From NCBI GenBank assembly GCA_003864495.1, contig ML133438.1:927340-991339 (forward strand): a DNA stretch of 64,000 nt, read 5' to 3'. This DNA is from Nemopilema nomurai. Its lineage: Eukaryota; Cnidaria; Scyphozoa; Rhizostomeae; Rhizostomatidae. Both the position numbers and the translations under genes were made by a program. Positions 50,256 through 61,159 of this stretch are shown here, piece after piece (positions within the stretch are counted from its first letter, which is position 1; each line of letters starts with the position of its first letter). The notes beneath the pieces were generated by a model that made no database searches, was not told the origin of the DNA, and was given only the letters and a program-made list of their open reading frames with translations.

Positions 50256-52522
50256 TATGTTGAAAGCCTCTGCGGTGGGGATGTGCACCTGTAGAAGACT
50301 GGATCGAGCGATCCATTGTCCTCGTTTTTGATTGACAGTTGCCTGCTCGCCATTCGCCCGCCATTTCACTCGCGGGAACATTCAAACTGGGTGCAAAGTT
50401 CAAGTTGGCAGCAAGTTGAAGCTTGATTCACAAGCCCGAGAAAGCGTAGAATCTAGCAAGTTGTGACAAGAACTGATTACAAAAGAATTGACGTTGAAGA
50501 ATAGGAAAGATGTCAAGCAAGTACTTTTCATTTGTGAGTACAACTTTTTTAAGGATAGGCCTATGACTTTTTGTAGCACCGAGGCTTTCTATGATGGGGC
50601 TCTTACTCGAGTGCAAATCTTCTTGAATAGAACATGTCATCACAACACATAGCGTGATAATGCAGCTCAAAAGGTGAACAAATTTTCAAAAGGATAATTA
50701 TTAACCGAACCCCTCTGTATTAATTAAATCATATCAATGGCTTTAAAACAAAACAAAGATTAAGAAGGGACAGGTGCATTTAATTAGAGTAAGTAAAATA
50801 CAAAGTGATATATATGTGTAAAATGAAATAAGCTGAGTTTAGCTTATGTTGTGGCATTTGAAATACTTAATTTTCGATGATATTGCTTTTCCTGTAAGTT
50901 TAGGCTTTAGAAGCTAACAATGTTTCCTTGTATGGGTCATTATTGACGAAAAGTTCACTACATGACCGTGTCATATTTAGAAAGCAGCTGTTGATAGAAT
51001 TTCGTAGGCACTAACCAAAAGTTGCTTGTAAAAAGTCTTGTGCCCTCTGACTCCTTATAGTTATTTCAGTGTTTTGTAAGCGTTATTGTAGTTTTAAATA
51101 ACATAGAATGCTTCCCTTCTCTTAATAAAATATTTCAAAAGTGACAAAAACCTACTTGGTCATATCAAGTAGAGCATCTTTCATATCAGCAATCGTAATT
51201 TTATACACTGCAATTTTTATAAGTATAGTCATTTTTGAAGTACACTAATCTTTCCTATGAAGCATGACAGCTAAACAATTGTTTGTTGTATTTCTTTTTG
51301 TATAAATTTGAATCTATCCCAAGAAACATGTTTGAATTTTGAACAGTTACTTCAACACCTCTTTGTCATTTTCAGCTTTATCATTTTCAAATATTGAATA
51401 AGATTCTACTTATTGAAAAGACTCTACTAATTATTGATTAAAAATCCAGGCTAGAGATGGCTTGATTACTTTGTAGCAAATAACTTTTTCACCCATCTAC
51501 CAATAATTTTTGCTTGTAATTCTTGATTTAGCATTCCTGCACTGTTTTGATTTTTTAACTTCAATCAAATGAATTTACTTGGATTCTTGTTGTAAAAGCA
51601 GTTGTAAATTTCAACCCTTTCCTTTCCAATTTTTCAAACGTCAGTTTTCCTGCTGTCATTGTAGTTGTTAAACTAATGGATTTGTTTTGTTATAATGACA
51701 CAAAAACAGCCATCTACTTGTTTTGTGCAATTTTTGGTGGAGATTACTGAAGCTCGACATACTCAAATTATTTATTTGACCTGTACTAAATCTATTTGTC
51801 TTCTTTTCAGACCAAAGAGTAAATTTTGAGAAATTGTTAAGAGAAGCTGTAACACAGTTGTGCATGAGTGATTTGAATATATCTCCACACTGATGGTTTG
51901 GCAAGCTTTATTTAGACGGGGTGAGTTGTTATTCTTTTCTATCATTCAATCTTCAGATGGGTGTCTTTTAAATGAACAATTGTATATGGATCTGGAACAC
52001 TGACAGAAACCATCTGCATTCTATTGCTCCTAGTGTAGGGTCAGTTATTAGATTTGTTGTCAATTAGCTATTATATAGTTTTCATTAGCTTTGTCAATCA
52101 TCAGTTATTTGCTATAATTGAGTATTTCCTATAGTTACGAGAGTTATTTCAATAGTGGCCTTGGCGCTTTTAGGCTCCAATCTTGCACAAACACCAACAT
52201 TCTTTTTCTTACAAACCAAAGTTACAGGCTGGAGGAGGATTTTGAGAGAGAATTATAAGCACTATCACAGTATCTGTCATCCATTACTTTTTGCTTTTGC
52301 AAACAAAAGAGACACAAACTGCGACTTTGCTACATAAACATGTTTGATGACGGTAGCTTAATGGTGTTGTTTAACAGGTGGCTTAGCAAGCCCCATACAC
52401 AAAAGTTCAATAAAAACATTATATTTGTTGTTACAGTCATATAATGTGTAGGTAGCCTCCGTCGATAGTAAAAGCTGTTATCTCTGAAATTTATTTGTGC
52501 TTAAGCAACGTTTTTTAAGTAA
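50256..52522. other. AT-rich part of copy 2; possible first exon at 50510-50533
   Basis: Same content as 13604-15854, including the GC-richer island and ATG at 50510 with a following GTGAGT. No other recognisable feature. Confidence 0.4.
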
Positions 52523-55500
52523 AGATATAGATACTTGAAGCTAGATAGACAGTTGCTACTTACCAGCGTATAGTTATAGCTACTTAAGGGTATATATAGA
52601 TTTTCCACTTAAGTAGGTAGAAGTATAGGGTATATACATAGTAGCTACTTAAGGACATATAGATATAGGTACTTAAGACATATAGATAGCTACTTAAGGA
52701 CATATAGAGTAGCTACTTAAGGACATATAGATAGCTTCAAGGATATTAGAGTTTACTTAAGTAGGATATATGGTACTTAAGGTACATATAGAGTAGCTAC
52801 TTAAGGACATATAGATATAGCTACTTAAGGGTACATATAGAGTAGCTACTTAAGGGTACATATAGATTAGCTACTTAAGTAGGTATAGGTATTGCTACTT
52901 AAGGTATATAGTGTAGTATCTACTTAAGGGTACAATAAGAGTAGCTACTTAAGGATATAGATAAGTACTTAAGGGTACATATAGAGTAGCTACTTAAGGA
53001 TTAGATATAGTACTTAGGGTGCATATAGAGTATCTACTTAAGGGTGGATATAGAGTAGCTACTTAAGGATACATAAATATAGCTACTTAAGGGTACATAT
53101 AGAGTAGCTACTTAAGGACATATAGATATAGATACTTAAGGGTACTATAGAGTAGCTACTTAAGGACATATAGATATAGTACTTAAGGGTACATATAGAG
53201 TAGCTACTTAAGGACATTAGATATAGCTACTTAAGGGTACATATAGAGTAGCTACTTAAGGATTATAGATATAGTTACTTGAGGGTACATATAGAGTAGC
53301 TACTTAAGGACATATAGATATAGCTACTTAAGGTACATATAGAGTAGCTACTTAAGGACATATAGATATAGCTACTTAAGGGTACATAAAGTAGCTACTT
53401 AAGGACATATAGATATAGCTACTTAAGGGTGGATATAGAGTAGCTACTTAAGGATATATAAATATAGCTACTTAAGGGTACATATAAGAGTACTTAAGTA
53501 GGTATAGGTATTGCTACTTAAGGCTACATATAGAGTAGCTACTTAAGGACATATAGATATAGGTACTTAAGGGTACATATAGAGTAGCTACTTAAGGACA
53601 TATAGATATAGCTACTTAAGGGTACATATAGAGTAGCTACTTAAGGATGATATAGATAGCTACTTAAGGACATATAAATATAGCTACTTAAGGTTATATG
53701 TAGAATAGCTAGTTAGGTATAGTATAGCTACTTAAGGGTACATATAGAGTAGCTACTTAAGGACATATAGATAAGTTACTTAAGGGTACATATAGAGTAG
53801 CTACTTAAGATATATTGATATACTTAAGGGTACATAGAGTAGCTACTTAAGGATATAGATATAGCTACTTAAGGTACATATAGCGTAGCTACTTAGGATA
53901 TAAGAGATAGCTACTTAAGGGTATAGAGTAACTAGCTACTTAGGGTACGTATAGAGTAGCTACTTAAGGATATATAGATATAGCTACTAAGGGCATATAG
54001 AGTAGCTACTTAAGGATATATAGATAACTACTTAAGGGTAGATATAGAGTTTCTACTTAAGGATATATAAATATAGCTACTTAAGGGTACATATATAGTT
54101 CTACTTAAGTAGGTTTAGGTATAGCTACTTAAGGGTACATAAAGTAGCTACTTAAGGATATATAGATATAGCTTCTTAAGGGTATATAGATAGCTACTTA
54201 AGGATACATAGATATAGCTACTTAAGGGTACATATAGAGTAGCTACTTAAGGTCATATAGATATAGCTACTTAAGGGTACATATAGAATAATTACTTAAG
54301 GATATATAGATATAGCTACTTAAGGGTACATATAGAGTAGCTACTTAAGGACAAACAGATATAGATACTTAAGGGTGGATATAGAGTAGCTACTTAAGGA
54401 TATAAAAATATAGCTACTTAAGGGTACATATAGAGTAGCTACTTAAGGACATATAGATAAAGCTACTTAAGGGTAGATAAAGAGTAGCTACTTGCGTAGG
54501 TATAAGTATTGCGACTTAAAGGTACGTATAGACTACCTATTTAAGGATATATAGTTATAGTTACTTAAAGGTACATATAGAGTAGCTACTTAAGCAGGTA
54601 TATGTATAGCTATATAGAAGTACATCAGGCGCGGATCCAGCGAAAAATTTGACTGTCGCACAAGACCACCTACGGGTCAAAGGGCGTGGTCAACGGAAAT
54701 TTTCTGAGCCACGCCCTATGGTTTTAGAACCCGATAACATTACCATAGTGCATCAGATCCCAGAGAAATTACGGAGATTCCCTTTAAGAGTCAATCGTTT
54801 TTGATTAAAATAACAGACGATCCATTTCTCAGAAAGAAGGCTGTTGTTGTCAGACTCTTTGAGGAAGCGATACGGTGGACAGGCGACAGCCTCTGCGAAG
54901 TACTTGACGCACACTGGCGCACACCTGACGCACGGTATAGGAAAACCTATAGGTTTGCCCCTGTGCAATAAGCTACCTCTGCGTTGGACATGACGCACAA
55001 AAACAATAGCTGATCTGGATGGTCTCAAAAACAATGCAAAAAGATGTCCGCGCAGCCCAATAATGTATGCGACTGACGCACATTGTTCCTTTAATTTATG
55101 CCACTAGATATAAAGAGTGGATGACAAAAGAGATAGGCAGGAGGATTTACGTTTTAATCAACCTTCACCAAATAGCTGTTTGCGATTGGTAAGGAGAAGA
55201 GGGCCGTAAAAGATCGCCCGGCGAGCTTTTCTCGTGCAATTTTGAGCGATTATCTACAAAATGCTCGAGGTTTACTATATTTTGAAATAGTTTTTCACTA
55301 CAAAAATTCTGAACTTGAAATTTTGACTGTCGCATGTGCGTCCTGTGCGACAGTCTGTATCCGCGCCTGTACATATACAGTAGCTACTTAAGGACATATA
55401 GATATAGCTACTTAAGGGTACATATAGAGTAGTTACTTAAGGATATATAGATATAGCTACTTAAGGGTACATATAGAGTAGCTACTTAAGGATATATAAA

Positions 55501-55834
55501 TATAGCTACTTAAGGGACATAAGAATAGCTACTTAAGGACATATAGATAAAGTTACTTAAGGAAACATTTAGAGTAGCTACTTAAGAATATATAAATATA
55601 GCTACTTAAGGGTAGATATAGAGTAGCTACTTAAAGGTACATACAGAGTAGCTACTTAAGGATATATAGATATAGCTACTTAAGGGTACATAAAAAGTAG
55701 CTACTTAAGGATATATAGATATAGTTACTTAAGGGTATATATAGAGTTTCTACTTAAGTAGGTATAGGTATTGCTACTTAAGGGTACACATAGAGTAGCT
55801 ACTTAAGCACATATAGATATAGCTACTTAAGGGT
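52523..55834. repeat. Satellite array 4, interrupted by a hAT-like element
   Basis: Degenerate version of the 49-bp satellite with many deletions and the GTAGGTATAGGTATTG half variant, about 52 dimers in all. It is interrupted at 54626-55369. It ends at GGGT just before the inverted repeat of the 6-kb element (55835). Confidence 0.96.
54626..55369. mobile_element. 744-bp non-autonomous hAT-like element in satellite
   Basis: The ends are CAGGCGCGGATCCAG and the reverse complement of CAGGCGCGGATACAG (14 of 15 identical). They are flanked by TACAT on both sides (54621-54625 and 55370-55374), and removing the element restores a normal satellite unit. GACTGTCGCA occurs near both ends, and TGACGCAC or GGCGCACA words recur five or more times at 54900-55085, as expected for subterminal binding sites. 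No transposase frame is seen. The CAGGCGCGGATCCAG style suggests hAT, but a 5-bp duplication is short for that group (usually 8). Confidence 0.75.
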
Positions 55835-56703
55835 ACAACAAGGGCCCATTTTGTTCTAGACCAATCAGCAAGTTTGTTTAGAAAATGTCATTAGCCAATC
55901 ACCTGCCTCCATTTCGAGCTTGATTTTTCAATGTTTCAAACCAAAACACAGTTGCTGTGGAAAAAAACCTACCCCCCCCCCCCCCAATTTTTGCTCGGAA
56001 AAAAATTTACTTCATTTTACAAAAAAGATCTTTCTAACTTAGATTTGTAAATAATTTTCTCGTAGAAATCTAGAAGCCCTAAGCAAACATTTATACCGAT
56101 TTTAAAATATTGCAGTAAAGCGACACCTAATTCCCGCCACCACCCTACTCTAAAGTTGCCTACGCAAATTCTTGATTCCCCCAAATCTGCTCGCTATGAC
56201 AATTTCTTGTTTTTCCACAGAAGCACATTTCGATAAATATGATCTCAGATATTTTGTACAAACAAATCATCCAACCAAATGCTGATAAAACTGTTATTTC
56301 TAAAAAAAATCCCTCTTCAAAATCGCCTGTTGCCACCCTTACTCTACAACAGAGGATGCCTAGGCCCTTTCTGAACCTCCGCTTATTTTGAACCAAAACA
56401 AGAATATCCTTTCTCGTAAAAGGAAGACTTTAAGGAATTAAGCTTTTCAATAATTTTCTGAAATGTAGCTTTGCGTAAATTGGCTGGGTAGGTTACAATT
56501 TTTGGGGAAAAAGTGGATTGTGCAACACACGCAACCTGTCTATCCTTTACTCGCGCCACACAAGTAACGCCACACAACACCAAACGTCAAGGCTAATTTT
56601 GACAAATCATAATTTGCCCGTGACTGGGATATCCTTCTTTGCATGTGGAAATCCGAACAAACTTGAACATATTAATTTTTTAAACTGCAGTTCTGAACCA
56701 TTA
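55835..56703 (+). repeat. Left long terminal inverted repeat
   Basis: Inverted copy of 61160-61891. Differences include a run of 14 C at about 55972-55985 against a short G run on the right, scattered substitutions, and an insert of about 135 bp (56490-56623) holding CGCCACACAA twice. Frames inside (for example 56160-56583 on the - strand) are mirrored at 61260-61580 and look non-coding. Confidence 0.85.
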
Positions 56704-57073
56704 GTCGCCCGATCTCCAGATACTACTAATTCATGTTCAAATTTCCCGCTAGTTGGGGAGAACCCTTGACAAAATATGAGGACAAAAGCATTGGGCAATC
56801 CACACTTCGTAAAAATCAAAAACGAAGTTCCTTCGAAATGGTTCTTTGTTTACTCTTTTGGCATGTGCCTCAAAGAAAATACGAAGCATTTTTCCGGGAC
56901 CTCTTTGGTTATTTTTCAATTCAAAAATGCTATCATGATTTAAAAAACTATTAACGAACAGTAGTCACGGCAGCCAGAAATAGGATTTCGAAGCAAAGTT
57001 TTAAATCCCCGTCAATTCGGGCAGTAAAGCAAAGGAAGTCGAAAAAATATATTTTTATCTCATGTAACAGCGC
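56704..57073. other. Interior leader of the 6-kb element, no clear gene
   Basis: No recognised coding sequence. An A/T-rich AAAATATATTTTTATC at about 57043 could serve as a TATA-like element for the gene downstream, but this is only a compositional remark. Confidence 0.3.
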
Positions 57074-57475
57074 TTGAACAAAACATCATTCTCGCTAGAA
57101 TTTTTCGCATTTCTAAACTTCTCAACGAAACAGTCTTGTAGGGGGCCTGGGGTACGGGAGCTTTTTAGCGGGAAACTCGGGGATTTTTGGCGCGGTGGCC
57201 TAAACTTTCTAGATAAGAGAGAACGAGATGGTGAAAGTACGCAAATTCTTTCGAATTCTGACCATTTAAAATGGTGTAGAACCAAGAAAAACGAAATAAT
57301 TAATAATAAAATCCAATCTTATCGTTATCTGCAAGCGTTCAGGAAATTGGCTCTTGAGAAAGGTGATAAAGCCCACAAAGTTGTCCGTGTTTGCACGAAA
57401 TGTATAGAGCTTGCACCAATGAAACGAGATTTTACAAAGCATCTACGACATGAAATAAAAAGAAAATTCCTACAG
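57074..57475 (+). CDS. First visible exon of the DUF6589-like gene
   Basis: The frame is open from 57074 to the donor (CTACAG, GTATGT). The clearly protein-like part begins near 57285: basic KKNEI, AFRKLALEKGDKAHK, VRVCTKCIELAP and FTKHLRHEIKRKFLQ. The upstream limit is uncertain. It may be a true first exon with a start further left, or begin at an internal acceptor such as GCGTTCAG near 57340. The only in-frame ATG is at 57419. Confidence 0.5.
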
Positions 57476-60400
57476 GTATGTCTGTATGTTTGTTTTTACA
57501 TACTTATGTCTGTTTTACATATTTGACTGCTCTAACTTTACACAAATTATGTATCTAGTCGTTTAGTCATATGCACCTTAACTGCAATTTCTCTTGACCT
57601 TTCAAGATAATATAATTTAATATGTAACTATCAACCTAAGGCAAAGAAAATTCAAACTCCCCAACAACAGATAATTTTAGGCAAGAAAGGCGACAAAAAG
57701 GATGACAACAAATTTATCCTACATGTTTTAAACTTTTACTTGGAGCCAATAAGGCTTTACATGGAGCTAATTTTATATTTAACACATTTTTACAGCAGCA
57801 ACTCATTGATGAGGAGCCAGAAAGTGATGAAGAGAATGAAAAGAATATAAAAGAGGTGGAGACAGAAAAGAAGATTGAAGAGGAGGAGACAGAAAAGAAG
57901 ATTGAAGAAGAGAAGACAGAAGAAGAGATGATAGAAGAGGTGAAGACAGAAGAAGAGAAGAAAGAGGGAGAAAATAAGACAGCTCAAACATCACATAATA
58001 AAGATGACTGTGATGAATTGATGGAGACTGAATCAGAAAGAACAGAGACATTAAGCTGCCCTAGCCAGAAATTGTTGCTTAGTTCACAAGAATCAGAAGA
58101 AAATGAAAATGACAAGAAAATGTATTATGAAGAAGTTGGAGAGGTTACTTTTGATAACAATGACAATGTGGTTCTAACTAAGTTACAGTTTGGAAATTTG
58201 ATAGAGAAGGCTAAAAACTACTGCAACATAAATGATGAAATAAGAAAGGTCAGGGAACTATGCAAAGATAAATTTGGTAGTAGTGGTAACCCAATATCCG
58301 AGCCCGCAGAATTTAGAGAGTTGTGCATGAAAGCAGGGGCAACAAAAATATTCCAGGCAATAATGGATGTTATGACAACCGAAAGGCAATCAAAAAAAAG
58401 AAAATTACTCAATGAAAGAAGGACTGTTTCAATACTATACACCCTTATGTATGGCCAGTCCCAACAGGCAAATTGGTTCCAAGTTGCTACTGCAAGAACG
58501 CTGAAGGGTCTAGGGATTTCAAGTAGGGGAGTAGAAACATTGAGAAATATGGGACTTGCAGCTCACCCAAACACAGTTTCCAGTGCAACTAAGAAATGTT
58601 TCTCAGAGCACCTTGAAACAGTACACCAGTTTTGTAAAGAAGCTGTTGAAAATGAATATATGATAACAATCTTTATAGATGATTACCATAATATTCACAG
58701 TCATCACCGTCCATCTACTTCCACTCAAACCCAAGTATGTCATATGGCAACACTTCTTTTAAAGAAATTTCCAACAGTCCCAGCAATTAAACCCCATCAT
58801 TTTGCTGATCAGGATATAACACCAGCCAATGATACATTGCTTCAGCCTCTTTTAAAAGAAAATGCACCACTCCTTTCCAAAACATATGTTGATGTCATGC
58901 CAGATTGGCTCCAGGCAAAGTTTTTTGACCCAGAATCCCAAAGAAATAGATTGCTGGTTCATGATTACCAAAAACAGGAGATCCAAGAAATTCAAACTAT
59001 GAGATCAATGGATGACTGTAAACTTGCAGATTGCATTAAGCTTCCACTAAAATCAGTTGATAGCTTTCGTGGCACTTGAGTTCCTACTTGAGAATGGACT
59101 GTCCATCTACATTAATAAGTTTCTTGTACCACTCATTGGTGACTGGCCATGTCAGTTTTTTGTTCGCCAAATTGTTTATGATCGGGGTATCTATAATCTT
59201 GTTCCATTCCTTGGTCCTCTGCACATATCTTTAAATGCTCGTGAGAATGTTGTTTTGAAGTTTTATACTTTCTTCAAAGAATTGTATGCCTCCATATTTG
59301 GTGGCAAAAGTATACTTGCAAAGAAACCACAGCCTTGGCGAATCTCTCTTCTTTTGGAAGTTCTTTATGGTGGATGGTTGCTGATTAGAGATGCGATTCT
59401 GTCTGCATTTGCAGGTTCTAAGGATGTGCAATTTCTCACATTGTTAAACCTTCTCGACAACTATGTCCCACTCACTTTGAGCATCTATTCTGTGATATTT
59501 AAGGCAAATAAGGCAGAACTCTTTTATGATTCAATGTTTCGATGTTGGATCATGTTCATGATGTTCAGAAGGAGGCACTATGATAAGGCTCTTTTGATAG
59601 CTCTTTCTAACATGGAATACTGGAAGAGTATTGACCATCCTCTTTCCAATGTAATTTATACATCACTGAATGCTTTTGATGAATATCCAGTAGAAAACTT
59701 TCATTCTATCCTTCGTGCCAACACTACAAAAACCGACAATGAAGAAATGATTAAACAGGCTGCTAGGGAGATAGATGCAAGGAAAAATGAACTTCACAAG
59801 TTTCAATCATCATTTGTACCCAATCGCAAGACCAACTTTAGCAGCAAGAGCATCGACATGCTGAAACTGAAAGCAGCTGAATTCTTGATCACCAAATTCA
59901 AAGATGTTATTAAAGGTCCAAATCAAGCAAAATTGCTCCGAATCCCAAAGCCGGGTAAACGCACCACTAAATGGATTTTACCAACTGTTTTTGGAAAGGA
60001 CACCACAGTCACAAATGATGTTCTTCCTCTAGGCTATCTTTCTCACAAGTATTCACCAGATCCTTTAAGGTGAGATTTAACTTTTTCAGAATGGGTATCA
60101 AAAAGTCAGAAGATTATTTGTTATTAATTTTAATCTGGCATTGAAAATAACAAATTAAAATACTTCTAATTATCAAATTAAAACTTTGTTCAGACCAAAC
60201 TTTAACTTTTTGCCTGCTGATTAAAATTCCTAGTGAAATTGAGGATGACATTTTGCATGGTATGTACAGAAATGCATGTCTCTTACTAAACAAGCTACAA
60301 AATTTGTACCCAACCAAAAATTCTCCAAAAAAATTTGCTTTCTTATAAGAGTCCATTTTAAAAATTGCAGAGAAGCGCCTTTTTCTGGAACAATGTGCTC

Positions 60401-61130
60401 CTTCTAACTTGTGTCCTTTCAATTTTAGAGTTTTTCCAATAACATTGGTAGATTGTGAATTTACATCTCAAGGGTAAACATAGAAAAAATCAACATCCCA
60501 CCTTACTTGCAGAACATAACACACATTACAGAATGATGCTATTTCTTCTTTAATCTATAAATGCGTTCCATTTTCACCAGAAAATGCGACATGAAAGATG
60601 AATGCGAGAACAAAGAAAGTCCAATGTGGAGAGTTTTTCGTGGCTGTGGTCATTCGTATCACACTGTCTGTTTGATTCCTGACATCAGTTCTTGTCCGAA
60701 GTGCAACCACGTTTTGTCAATTGAGATGACGACCTTGGCAACAAAAGCAACTGAGGCTGTGTTTCAGATTGACCAGCGCCATGAGTTCGACGATGAAGAC
60801 GCAAATTTGGAGGAAAAAGACATCATTGAAGACCAACATAATGTTGTCAAGATTGAATCAGGGCGCATTGAAACCCTAATACAGCAAATATGGAGTTGGC
60901 AGCGCCCCAACGTCCCGATGGAGTGAGTCTGCTCCTCGTGTCGTGCTCTGTCCTGCTGTGAACAATCTCGTTTCGATTTGAACGTTTTCGTTTCAATGAA
61001 ATATTTGTTTTGTTTATCGTTTTTGTTTGTTGTTAGGAAATTTAATCGGGATGGAGGTGCCAAACTTGAGAAGAGATCAACAAAAAATTCTCGCAAAATA
61101 ATGCACCACAGAACATTTCCGATCTCTTGA
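57074..61130 (+). CDS. DUF6589-like protein with C-terminal RING-H2 domain, 4 visible exons, one frameshift
   Basis: Visible exons: up to 57475, 57796-60069, 60581-60922 and 61037-61130, all with GT-AG borders and matching phases (0, 2, 2). The frame in exon 2 changes by one base near 59070. Without that change the product would have about 1,000 residues: a lysine-rich start, an acidic Glu/Lys low-complexity stretch, a long DUF6589-like body and a RING-H2 domain with a basic tail. The DUF6589 name rests on memory of similar cnidarian and fungal proteins. The biochemical role is unknown; I suspect a mobile-element protein. The first exon has no ATG in frame before 57419, so an upstream exon may be missing. 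It is the only substantial gene inside a long-TIR element. Confidence 0.7.
57796..59079 (+). CDS. Exon 2, first frame: acidic region and N-terminal half of the DUF6589-like body
   Basis: The acceptor TTTTTACAG precedes 57796, and the frame is open to a TGA at 59077. Residues 1-65 are dominated by Glu and Lys with repeated TE(K/E)KK.EEE units, likely disordered or coiled coil. Next come FRELCMKAGATKIFQ, ANWFQVATARTLKGLG, IFIDDYHNIHSHHR and CHMATLLLKKFPTVPAI, the blocks shared with the dead copies at 11.6 and 48.2 kb. The conserved F.DDYHNIH core (Asp-Asp, His) could be a metal site, but this is speculation. Confidence 0.8.
   Translation, partial: QQLIDEEPESDEENEKNIKEVETEKKIEEEETEKKIEEEKTEEEMIEEVKTEEEKKEGENKTAQTSHNKDDCDELMETESERTETLSCPSQKLLLSSQESEENENDKKMYYEEVGEVTFDNNDNVVLTKLQFGNLIEKAKNYCNINDEIRKVRELCKDKFGSSGNPISEPAEFRELCMKAGATKIFQAIMDVMTTERQSKKRKLLNERRTVSILYTLMYGQSQQANWFQVATARTLKGLGISSRGVETLRNMGLAAHPNTVSSATKKCFSEHLETVHQFCKEAVENEYMITIFIDDYHNIHSHHRPSTSTQTQVCHMATLLLKKFPTVPAIKPHHFADQDITPANDTLLQPLLKENAPLLSKTYVDVMPDWLQAKFFDPESQRNRLLVHDYQKQEIQEIQTMRSMDDCKLADCIKLPLKSVDSFRGT
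59057..60069 (+). CDS. Exon 2, second frame: C-terminal half of the DUF6589-like body
   Basis: This frame continues the protein after the one-base shift near 59070 and stays open for 337 codons to a donor at 60070 (AAG, GTGAGA). Recognisable family blocks are VPLIGDWPCQFFVRQIVY, VPFLGPLHISLNARE, KKPQPWRISLLLEVLYGGW, and FDEYPVENFHSILRANT. The pattern GP.H.SLN.RE and the E-NFHS block are the most conserved parts of the related proteins I remember. The length and lack of other stops argue for recent activity. Confidence 0.8.
60581..60922 (+). CDS. Exon 3: RING-H2-like zinc domain
   Basis: The acceptor TTTTCACCAG precedes 60581, and the phase matches exon 2 exactly. Near the start is C-x4-C, then CGHSYHTVC, then CPKC: a C3H2C3 order typical of RING-H2 domains, which bind two zinc ions and often act as ubiquitin E3 ligases. 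An acidic linker (EFDDEDANLEEKD) follows. The donor is GTGAGT at 60923. Whether the domain is catalytic or structural cannot be told from sequence. Confidence 0.75.
61037..61130 (+). CDS. Exon 4: basic C-terminal tail
   Basis: The acceptor TTGTTAG precedes 61037 and the phase matches exon 3. About 30 residues rich in Lys and Arg (GGAKLEKRSTKNSRK) end at TGA 61128-61130. A basic tail could aid nuclear entry or DNA binding. It ends 29 bp before the right inverted repeat, with a C run at 61148-61158 between. Confidence 0.6.
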
Positions 61131-61159
61131 TTAAGATAAAAAAGCAGCCCCCCCCCCCC

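Larger units (their letters stand above)
44747..52522. repeat. Segmental duplication, copy 2 (7.8 kb)
   Basis: Matches 7568-15854 throughout, with scattered substitutions and homopolymer length changes. It lacks the 554-bp block (join at 47176/47177) and has an extra stretch of about 18 bp near 51406. Gene remnants listed separately share most of their disabling changes with copy 1, so they were dead before the duplication. Confidence 0.93.

Noticed and set aside
56160..56583. Small proteins in the inverted repeats, open in both copies
   Set aside because: The mirrored frames follow from the inverted repeat itself. They contain C-run slippage differences and no recognisable domain.
57790..58051. 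Leucine/phenylalanine-rich - strand frames
   Set aside because: Antisense translation of the Glu/Lys codon repeats of the DUF6589-like gene.
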